Shown here in pieces: positions 1-5,167 of a DNA stretch of 5,680 bases (within the stretch, counting starts at the first letter, position 1; each line of letters starts with the position of its first letter). The translations under genes were made by a program, and so were the position numbers. The DNA is from Porticoccaceae bacterium (GTDB taxonomy: Bacteria; Pseudomonadota; Gammaproteobacteria; Pseudomonadales; Porticoccaceae). Where the stretch lies: positions 1-5,680 of the forward strand of contig JAUUYV010000143.1 of the NCBI GenBank assembly GCA_030590275.1, in the 5' to 3' direction. Below the pieces are notes generated by a model. That model saw only the letters and a list, made by a program, of their open reading frames with translations, did no database searches and was not told the origin of the DNA.

Positions 1-167
1 CAGGGGTCGCCCTCGCGTTCGGCACGGCGAATAAAACATACTTCCAGTTCGTTATTGCCTTCAGCCAGTATCATCGCCACTGCGGCCTGATTCGGGTGGG
101 CCTCAAATTTAGCTGGCTGGTGACTCGCCTTATCCAGCGCTACGCGTATCTCGTTAATCGTCAACAT
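1..167 (-). CDS. Nudix hydrolase, CoA-pyrophosphatase-like (N-terminal part, cut by window edge)
   Basis: Only the first 55 codons and two bases of the next are present; the gene continues beyond the left edge. The protein begins MLTINEIRVALDKASH, continues with a strand containing AAVAMILAEG, and ends in CFIRRAEREGDP. A segment of the form FI-RRAEREGDPW just before the Nudix box is typical of the Nudix subfamily that hydrolyses coenzyme A and related CoA esters to phosphopantetheine and 3',5'-ADP. The Nudix box (GX5EX7REUXEE) would lie outside the window, so catalytic competence cannot be judged. The ATG at 165-167 is the only ATG that fits; an AGGGAG (minus strand, near 186-191) lies rather far upstream, and the second codon TTG is an alternative start. 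It follows the LLM oxidoreductase gene by 42 bp on the same strand with no terminator between, so the two are probably co-transcribed. Family assignment is fairly sure; the CoA specificity is inferred from the short N-terminal match. Confidence 0.75.
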   Translation of the reverse strand, partial: MLTINEIRVALDKASHQPAKFEAHPNQAAVAMILAEGNNELEVCFIRRAEREGDP

Positions 168-209
168 GGTGACAGGATGGCGTGTCTCCCTGAAAGCGTC
201 AACCTTCGG

Positions 210-1088
210 TCATAACTCGGCACCCGGCACTACCAGCGCTTCGGCGTAGCGATCAATTTCTCCGTAGAGGGTTTCTGGTTCGGCGCTGAGTGCAAATAGA
301 ATTACCTGGTCAACGCCGATATCTCGATAGCGTTTCAGCATATCGAGATCGCAGGGAGCTCCGTAGGGAGATACGGCAATTTCAACGTCACCCAGTTTGC
401 GACCTTCAGCGTCGAGTAGTTCACTGAGTTGCTGGAGGTGGGCGGGGACATCCTCGGGTAATAGTTTGACTCCATACCAGCCGTGACCAAAGCGTGCGAC
501 ACGGCGCAGTGCGGCCTTGCTTTCACCCCCAAACCAGAGCGGTGGGTGGGGTTTCTGTATGGGTTTTGGCCCCTGTACACAGGGGGGCAGGGTATAAAAT
601 TCGCCCTCGTAAGAGGATTGCTCATCACACCACAGGCTTTGGCAGACTTTGATGTAGTCGGCGGTTCTGGCGCCGCGCCGTTCAAATGGCACGTTGAGCG
701 CTTTAAATTCTTCAGCGAGCCAGCCAACCCCGATACCGATATCCAGGCGTCCACCGGAAATGACATCGACATCTGCGGCCTGTTTGGCAAAGTAAACTGG
801 ATTTCGCTGTGGCAAAATGGTGATACCCGTGCCCAGTCGAATACGTTTGGTTTGGCCTGCGAGAAAGGACAGAGCGGTAAAGGGCTCTAATGGCACGTTA
901 TGCGGATCCAGTGGTACTTTACCGTCTTTGGCGTAGGGGTAGGGTGAATCGTAGTCCTCAAATAACAGGACATGTTCCGGCATCCACAGTGAATGGAAGC
1001 CTGCCTCTTCAACCATTGTTGCGGTTTTACGCATGTGTTCGGCACCGGCGGCGGGGCCGGCAAAAACCCCCTGTAGACCTATTTTCAT
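210..1088 (-). CDS. LLM class flavin/F420-dependent oxidoreductase (luciferase-like TIM barrel)
   Basis: This 292-residue protein is a complete member of the bacterial luciferase-like monooxygenase superfamily. It opens with a first barrel strand (MKIGLQGVF), followed by an aromatic-rich SLWMPEHV at about 33-40. The diagnostic stretch at 83-127 contains IRLGTGITILPQRNP, a KQAADVDVISGGRL helix and GIGVGWLAEEF. A later PLWFGG at 183-188 is also typical. This combination matches the subfamily usually annotated as 'TIGR03619 F420-dependent'. Such enzymes transfer hydride or oxygen to organic substrates in the cytoplasm using reduced FMN or F420; which cofactor is used here cannot be read from the sequence. 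The ATG at 1086-1088 is preceded by GAGGAC on the minus strand (about 1095-1100), a good ribosome binding site. It is transcribed divergently from the amidohydrolase gene at 1426 and probably forms an operon with the downstream Nudix gene. The substrate is unknown. Confidence 0.9.
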   Translation of the reverse strand: MKIGLQGVFAGPAAGAEHMRKTATMVEEAGFHSLWMPEHVLLFEDYDSPYPYAKDGKVPLDPHNVPLEPFTALSFLAGQTKRIRLGTGITILPQRNPVYFAKQAADVDVISGGRLDIGIGVGWLAEEFKALNVPFERRGARTADYIKVCQSLWCDEQSSYEGEFYTLPPCVQGPKPIQKPHPPLWFGGESKAALRRVARFGHGWYGVKLLPEDVPAHLQQLSELLDAEGRKLGDVEIAVSPYGAPCDLDMLKRYRDIGVDQVILFALSAEPETLYGEIDRYAEALVVPGAEL

Positions 1089-1239
1089 TATTTTGTCCTC
1101 ATCTGCTTTGTGTGGCTCGATCCGAGACCGGGATTTAGACGGCCTGTTTTGCTCTGTTTCAAACTACGTTACCAGCTTAGCCTGGTTCTGATAATCGTTT
1201 TCTGAGCAGAGGATAAAACAACAACAGTCCCTCTGGGTT

Positions 1240-1257
1240 AAGTCGTTAAAATGACTT
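1240..1257. promoter_or_regulatory. Candidate operator: 18-bp imperfect palindrome
   Basis: The sequence AAGTCGTTAAAATGACTT equals its own reverse complement at 14 of 18 positions, with perfect 5-bp outer arms (AAGTC/GACTT) and an AT-rich centre. The length and shape suit a dimeric helix-turn-helix repressor or activator. It lies 151 bp upstream of the LLM oxidoreductase start and 168 bp upstream of the amidohydrolase start. No regulator gene is in the window, so the role is inference. Confidence 0.35.
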
Positions 1258-1333
1258 GCTAATCCTTAGACGATACGGTCTGATCGCACCATACTTATAA
1301 ATAAAACAATTTTTTCCTGGTTTTCCTAAAATC

Positions 1334-1369
1334 GAGCGAGTGCGAGAACATGTTTTGCCTGCCTCGCTC
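1334..1369. promoter_or_regulatory. Candidate operator: nested inverted repeat
   Basis: Perfect 7-bp arms GAGCGAG (1334-1340) and CTCGCTC (1363-1369) flank a 22-bp interval that contains a perfect 8-bp palindrome, AACATGTT (1347-1354), almost exactly at the centre (offset by one base). It lies 56 bp upstream of the amidohydrolase start codon and is not followed by a T tract, so a regulatory site or leader hairpin is more likely than a terminator. Function is inferred from position and symmetry only. Confidence 0.35.
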
Positions 1370-1425
1370 ACGGCCTGAAAATAAACAGATTCCTATAAAA
1401 ACCCATCATAATTCAGGAGATTCAC

Positions 1426-3156
1426 ATGGCTATTTACGACACCATTATTAAGGGTGGAACCATTTTTGATGGCACCCGCGGACCCCGATTTACCGGCGAT
1501 CTTGGTATAAAAAATGGGTTGATCAATCATATCGATCGGGAGGGTAAGCTCGACCCGAATGATGCCAAAGAGGTGATTGATGCCACGGGCTTGCATGTGT
1601 GTCCGGGTTTTGTCGATCTTCATACCCATTATGATGCTCAGATTCAGTGGGATCCCTATGCCACCTTGTCTGGCTGGCACGGCGTAACCTCCATCGTGCT
1701 GGGTAACTGCGGCTTTGGTTTTGCACCTATCGCCCCCGAGCTGCGCGAGCGCGCCATGCTGATGATGTCGCGGGTTGAAGCAATTCCGATGGACTCCTTG
1801 AGAGCCGGAATGAAGTGGGAGTGGGAGACCTTCCCGGAGTGGCTGGATTTTCTGGATCGGGCACCGCTGGGCGTTAATGTACTCAGCTATGTACCGATTA
1901 GTCCCATCATGATTACTGTCATGGGGCTGGATGAAGCTAAGGATCGTGATGCGACGCCAGAGGAAACCGAGCAAATGTGTGGTTTGCTGGATGAAGCACT
2001 GGAGGCTGGTGCCTGTGGTTGGTCGGCGCAGCGCCTGGGTAAGGAGCAGTATTCCGTGCAACGGGACTACGACGGTACCCCGATGGTGACCGATACCATG
2101 AGCGACGATCTGTGCATGGCCTTTGCCGAAGTACTACACAAGCGGCGGGAGGGCAGTATTCAGCTCACCCAGGTGAATAATTACCATTTTATTGAGCAAC
2201 TGGCCCGCACCTCGGGGCAACCGCTGATCTTCAACGCCATTGCTGCCAACGATTATCGCCCACACAGCTTTCGTCAGCTCATCGACTGGGTTGAGCAATG
2301 TCAGGCCAACGGCAGCCCGGTTTGGGGGCAGGCCGCAGTGGTCGGTAACGATGAGTACTTTATGCTCGCTGACTACAACCTGCTGGATGGAACACCCGCC
2401 TGGCGCACTATTACGCTGGGCACCATAGACGAACGCATCGAGAAGATGCAGATCCCTGAAAACCGGGAGGCTCTACGGGAGCATTACGACCACGGCCGTA
2501 CCCCAATTGTCACCGGGCCGATATCGAGGTTTGAGGTCAAACTGGTAATCGCCCCGGAAAATAAGAAATACGAGGGCAAGACCATCGTCGAGGCCGGTGA
2601 AATGATGGGCAAACATCCCATTGATGCGATGCTTGATATCGCCATTGCGGACCGGTTGGAAACCACGTTTTACCACGCGCCCTATAACACCAATAAAGGG
2701 CACGCCAAGGAAATTCTCGATTGTGAATATGCCATTCCTGGGGTATCGGATGGTGGTGCTCACACCAAGTTTATTACCATAGGTCGCTACACCACTGAGT
2801 TTATTTCCAAGACGGTTCGAGAGGATGCACTGCTTAGTCTCGAAGAGGCTCACTATCGCTTATCGGCGATGCCGGCCAAAATCGCAGGCTTCAAGGATCG
2901 CGGTACTCTGGTAGAGGGTGCTCCTGCGGATATTCTGGTCTACGACTACCCCAACCTGAAGGTTATTCCGGAGGAGCCAGTGATCGCTCATGACTTTCCG
3001 GCTGGAGAGTGGCGTCGGGTGCAATATGCCGAGGGCTATCGCTACATCATGGTGAATGGAACAGTGACCTTTATCGATGGACAATGCACCGATGCAACCC
3101 CAGGTCAGCTATTGCGCCATGGTAAAGGTAAGGCTGTATTGGCAAAATCGGCCTGA
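1426..3156 (+). CDS. Amidohydrolase family 3 protein, N-acyl-D-amino-acid deacylase-like
   Basis: This 576-residue protein is a metal-dependent amidohydrolase, expected to be cytoplasmic since no signal peptide is visible. The N-terminal beta-sandwich begins with YDTIIKGGTIFDGTRGP. The first metal motif is GFVDLHTHYDAQ (His66 and His68). GNCGFGFAP follows, whose Cys95 matches the cysteine that bridges zinc in D-aminoacylases. The late motif SDGGAH (Asp442) supplies the catalytic aspartate. The C-terminal sandwich has the usual GTLVEGAPADILVYD (493-507). Known members hydrolyse N-acyl-D-amino acids or related amides. At 576 residues it is longer than classic D-aminoacylases (about 480). The regions where those enzymes carry two further zinc histidines here read SIQLTQV (244-250) and LIFNAIAAND (267-276), without histidine, so the substrate and even the reaction may differ. 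An AGGAG at 1415-1419, six bases before the ATG, fixes the start. The gene stands alone, ending at a strong terminator. Confidence 0.88.
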   Translation: MAIYDTIIKGGTIFDGTRGPRFTGDLGIKNGLINHIDREGKLDPNDAKEVIDATGLHVCPGFVDLHTHYDAQIQWDPYATLSGWHGVTSIVLGNCGFGFAPIAPELRERAMLMMSRVEAIPMDSLRAGMKWEWETFPEWLDFLDRAPLGVNVLSYVPISPIMITVMGLDEAKDRDATPEETEQMCGLLDEALEAGACGWSAQRLGKEQYSVQRDYDGTPMVTDTMSDDLCMAFAEVLHKRREGSIQLTQVNNYHFIEQLARTSGQPLIFNAIAANDYRPHSFRQLIDWVEQCQANGSPVWGQAAVVGNDEYFMLADYNLLDGTPAWRTITLGTIDERIEKMQIPENREALREHYDHGRTPIVTGPISRFEVKLVIAPENKKYEGKTIVEAGEMMGKHPIDAMLDIAIADRLETTFYHAPYNTNKGHAKEILDCEYAIPGVSDGGAHTKFITIGRYTTEFISKTVREDALLSLEEAHYRLSAMPAKIAGFKDRGTLVEGAPADILVYDYPNLKVIPEEPVIAHDFPAGEWRRVQYAEGYRYIMVNGTVTFIDGQCTDATPGQLLRHGKGKAVLAKSA

Positions 3157-3171
3157 GATTACTCAGTTCTT

Positions 3172-3207
3172 TACTGGTAGAAAAAAAACTACTGGCAGAT
3201 AAAAAAA
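3172..3207 (+). repeat. Short imperfect tandem repeat before the terminator
   Basis: Two adjacent 18-nt units start at 3172 and 3190, each TACTGG(T/C)AGA followed by an A run (second copy has an extra T). An 11-nt direct repeat, AAAATCGGCCT, also occurs at 3144-3154 (across the amidohydrolase stop codon) and 3204-3214 (start of the terminator stem). This looks like local slippage or duplication in the 3' region. Confidence 0.45.
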
Positions 3208-3242
3208 TCGGCCTTACCCTGAGTAGGGTAGGCCGTTTTTTT
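3201..3242. terminator. Bidirectional intrinsic terminator
   Basis: A stem of CGGCCTTACCCT paired with AGGGTAGGCCG (3209-3235; 11 bp, one bulged T, loop GAGT) is followed by seven Ts on the plus strand and preceded by seven As. It can therefore stop transcription of the amidohydrolase gene from the left and of the convergent SnoaL-like gene from the right. It lies 52 bp past the former's stop and 29 bp past the latter's. Confidence 0.9.
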
Positions 3243-3264
3243 ATTAGTGTGCTGAGCAGCAATT

Positions 3265-3657
3265 TTAGCTGCAAAGCACCTCATTGGCGTGAATGGTATC
3301 AAGGTACTCCTTCACGTGCTTGATCTTTCCGCCCTCTAATACAAACAGGAAATGATATTCGTTACGGTAGGACTTGCCGTTAACATGCTCGGCCTTCGAT
3401 GTCGCTTCCACAGCTACTCGATCACCCTCGGCGGTCATTGCGTAGGGATCGATAGCAAGAGGGCCGTCGATCATTTCACCGACTCCTGCGAGCAGTTGGG
3501 TGAACTCTGCTTTGGTTTTGGTGCCCGATAGCGGCATATTGCCTGCCACCCACCAGGTGCCATCATCGGCCATCATATCCAGTGCTGAATCATAGTCGCT
3601 CGCCGAGAACTTCCTTAAAAATTCGGTGACGATCTGTTTATTTTGTTCGATGCTCAT
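3265..3657 (-). CDS. SnoaL-like / nuclear transport factor 2 family protein
   Basis: This 130-residue protein has the cone-shaped alpha+beta fold of the NTF2/SnoaL/ketosteroid-isomerase superfamily. An N-terminal helix (about 3-18) leads into SDYDSALDMMADDGTWWVAG (20-39), then a second helix region with AEFTQLL (50-56). The curved sheet follows, with EGDRVAVEATSKAE (77-90) and YRNEYHFLFVLEGGKIKHVKEYLDT (97-121). The last pattern, Y-N-YHF-F-GGKI--V-EYLDT, is very typical of SnoaL-like proteins. Members include polyketide cyclases, limonene-epoxide hydrolases, steroid isomerases and non-enzymatic ligand-binding proteins, so the reaction cannot be assigned. The ATG at 3655-3657 has a TGGAGA ribosome binding site on the minus strand (about 3665-3670). 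It is divergent from the amidohydrolase at 3935 and convergent with the one ending at 3156, with which it shares a terminator. The context suggests accessory chemistry in the same pathway. Confidence 0.88.
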   Translation of the reverse strand: MSIEQNKQIVTEFLRKFSASDYDSALDMMADDGTWWVAGNMPLSGTKTKAEFTQLLAGVGEMIDGPLAIDPYAMTAEGDRVAVEATSKAEHVNGKSYRNEYHFLFVLEGGKIKHVKEYLDTIHANEVLCS

Positions 3658-3746
3658 GGCTGTTTCTCCACAGTGACGCGAACTACTGAGATTCGCTAAT
3701 TAGGGTAAGTGGAGGACGAGAATAAAAGGCTCCGTTCTGAATGTCT

Positions 3747-3780
3747 ATACCTGGGAATTCATGCTGACTTCCCAGGGTAT
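3747..3780. promoter_or_regulatory. Long inverted repeat / hairpin in the divergent region
   Basis: ATACCTGGGAA (3747-3757) pairs with TTCCCAGGGTAT (3769-3780) over 11 base pairs with a single extra G, around an 11-nt loop. There is no T tract on either side, so it is not a standard terminator. It lies 154 bp upstream of the second amidohydrolase and 89 bp upstream of the SnoaL-like gene. It could be an operator for a dimeric regulator or a leader RNA structure. Confidence 0.45.
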
Positions 3781-3922
3781 GGCGCTGAAGCCCCAATTAT
3801 CATATTCTGCACCCCCTTAATTAAACTTAGCAAACCGGCTTTTTGCCAGACACTTGATACAAAGCAACACGTACTTATCCAAATGCTGTCACGGTTTTGC
3901 TGATCAAATACAAACAGGAAAC

Positions 3923-3927
3923 AGGAG
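3923..3927 (+). promoter_or_regulatory. Ribosome binding site that decides the start of the second amidohydrolase
   Basis: AGGAG seven bases before the ATG at 3935 supports this start over an in-frame ATG at 3854, which would add 27 residues (starting MIQSNTYLSK) with no family character. An almost identical AGGAG placement precedes the amidohydrolase at 1426. Confidence 0.8.
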
Positions 3928-3934
3928 ATTTTCC

Positions 3935-5050
3935 ATGAAGCTCGGTATATCAGCTGACTCTCACATCGTAGAACCACCTAATTGCTATGTGGATTTTATC
4001 GACCCAAAATATCGCGACATAGCTCCGTATATAGCCAAGAATAAACATGACGTAGATACTTTTGTAGTTGAAGGTATGGAACACGGTTTGCCACTGGGTT
4101 TATTGGCCGGTGCTGGAGTTCCCGCCAAGGACCTGCGCAAACAACGCAAGGCTAATTTCGACGACCTGGCGCGGGCCGCCTGGGATCCGAAGATGCGCAT
4201 GGCTATGCAGGATGAGGACGGGCTCTGTGCTGAGATTATTTACGCCTCGGTAGGCATGGTGTTGTGTGGCCTGGAGGACTACAAGTACAAGGCGGCCTGT
4301 TTTAATGCCTATAACCGTTGGTTACAGACATTTTGTGGTGAAGAGCCCACACGCCTGTTTGGGCTTGCACAAACCGCGGTGGCATCGGTCGATGAAGCCA
4401 TAGAGGATTTTCGTCGAGCTAAAGAAATGGGCATGTACGGCATGATGATGACCGGCAACCCACAGCATGAGGATTACGATCACCCAGATTACGATGCCCT
4501 GTGGCAATGTGCCGTCGATCTTGACCTGCCGATTTGTTTTCATATTCTCACCATGAAAGGTCATGATGTGGCTTCTGCGTTTAAGCCGGAGCGGGGACAT
4601 GCCGCCAATGGCTTTATGAACATCATCCGCGGTGTGCAAAACATTATGGGCCTGTTCGTCTTTGGCGGAGTATTTGAACGCTTTCCCGATCTCAAAATGG
4701 TGGTAGCTGAGGGCGATGCCGGGTGGGTGCCCCATTATATGTATCGCGCAGATCATGCTGCCGAGCGTTTGGGAACAGGGCTCGATCGCATAATTTCGAA
4801 GAAGCCCAGTGATTATATCCGCAAGAATATCTGGTTTACCTTCCAGGATGACGAAACCGCTTACGAGTCGGAAAAACTGATTAACAACGACAAACTGGTG
4901 TGGGCGAGTGACTACCCTCATACGGATTCCACTTACCCCCGGTCTCGCGAAATACTTGATCGCCAGATGGCTCATTTGACGGAGCAACAAAAGAACGCAA
5001 TAGTTCACGATAATGTTAAGGCGGTGTTTAAATTGCCGGTCGTTAATTAA
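3935..5050 (+). CDS. Amidohydrolase family protein (Amidohydro_2, ACMSD-like metal-dependent hydrolase/decarboxylase)
   Basis: This 371-residue protein is a TIM-barrel metal enzyme of the Amidohydro_2 (PF04909) type. The first strand carries ADSHIVEPP (7-15), with Asp8 and His10 in the place of the usual HxH metal pair. LPICFHI (198-204) supplies His203. FPDLKMVVAEGDAGWVPHYM (250-269) is the highly typical penultimate motif. WASDYPHTDSTYP (323-335) holds the essential metal-bound aspartate, Asp326. Characterised relatives decarboxylate or hydrolyse aromatic or muconate-like acids (ACMSD, gamma-resorcylate decarboxylase, LigW). A close group of uncharacterised proteins with this DSHxxEPP start is common in actinobacteria and marine proteobacteria. 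The enzyme should be cytoplasmic, as no signal peptide is visible. It is transcribed alone and ends at its own terminator. Its substrate is unknown; a ring-derived acid made with the neighbouring genes is a reasonable guess, but a guess only. Confidence 0.9.
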   Translation: MKLGISADSHIVEPPNCYVDFIDPKYRDIAPYIAKNKHDVDTFVVEGMEHGLPLGLLAGAGVPAKDLRKQRKANFDDLARAAWDPKMRMAMQDEDGLCAEIIYASVGMVLCGLEDYKYKAACFNAYNRWLQTFCGEEPTRLFGLAQTAVASVDEAIEDFRRAKEMGMYGMMMTGNPQHEDYDHPDYDALWQCAVDLDLPICFHILTMKGHDVASAFKPERGHAANGFMNIIRGVQNIMGLFVFGGVFERFPDLKMVVAEGDAGWVPHYMYRADHAAERLGTGLDRIISKKPSDYIRKNIWFTFQDDETAYESEKLINNDKLVWASDYPHTDSTYPRSREILDRQMAHLTEQQKNAIVHDNVKAVFKLPVVN

Positions 5051-5077
5051 TTAATACTTCAAGATTCCTACCTTTAC

Positions 5078-5105
5078 ACCGGGTCTATTATGGCCCGGTT
5101 TTTTT
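5078..5105 (+). terminator. Intrinsic terminator of the second amidohydrolase gene
   Basis: ACCGGGTC (5078-5085) pairs with GGCCCGGT (5092-5099) over 8 bp with one G-T wobble and a TATTAT loop, followed by a seven-T run. It starts 27 bp after the stop codon. There is no T run on the other strand, so it does not obviously serve the convergent PEP synthase gene. Confidence 0.9.
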
Positions 5106-5167
5106 ATTAGCTGCTGTACCGATTGCTCTTTGCCAGGGCTCGGGTTTCTTTGCTCGTTTCTAAAGAA

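Larger units (their letters stand above)
1089..1425. promoter_or_regulatory. Divergent intergenic region between LLM oxidoreductase and amidohydrolase genes
   Basis: This 337-bp stretch has no convincing gene and must hold the promoters for both flanking genes. It contains three inverted repeats, at 1171-1186, 1240-1257 and 1334-1369 (the last two listed separately), and an AT-rich segment around 1292-1316 with TATAAATAAAAC. TATAAA at 1296-1301 could be a -10 element, but I find no good -35 at the right spacing, so no promoter is called. The repeat at 1171-1186 has arms ACCAG and CTGGT around a 6-nt centre and is weak. Confidence 0.6.
3658..3934. promoter_or_regulatory. Divergent intergenic region between SnoaL-like and second amidohydrolase genes
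   Basis: This 277-bp region has no gene I can support. It holds a long hairpin (3747-3780, listed separately), an AT-rich segment near 3815-3835, and a tandem AAACAGG repeat at 3912-3925 that runs into the ribosome binding site. The TTGATA at 3854-3859 and TTATCC at 3875-3880 are only a weak promoter guess. Confidence 0.55.

Noticed and set aside
483..890. Open frame of 135 codons on the plus strand within the LLM oxidoreductase gene
   Set aside because: Antisense to conserved LLM motifs and without domain or ribosome binding site.
1256..1301. Possible sigma-70 promoter using TTGCTA or TTAGAC with downstream TATAAA
   Set aside because: The spacings do not fit and the matches to consensus are weak, so no promoter is called.
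1393..2061. Long open frame (222 codons) on the minus strand opposite the large amidohydrolase
   Set aside because: It lies antisense to a strongly conserved gene, its translation has no recognisable domain, and it has no ribosome binding site.
3747..3780. Hairpin considered as an intrinsic terminator
   Set aside because: Neither side has a T tract, and it lies between two divergent starts, where no transcript needs to end.
3709..3903. Small plus-strand open frame (64 codons) in the divergent region
   Set aside because: It runs through the 3747-3780 hairpin, has low-quality composition and no recognisable similarity; it is not supported as a gene.
3854..3934. In-frame N-terminal extension of the second amidohydrolase (27 more residues from an ATG at 3854)
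   Set aside because: No family character in the added residues and no good ribosome binding site, whereas AGGAG is well placed before the ATG at 3935, where the conserved first barrel strand begins.
4322..5008. Open frame of 228 codons on the minus strand opposite the second amidohydrolase
   Set aside because: Antisense shadow of a well-recognised gene; the composition is unlike a real protein and no motif is visible.
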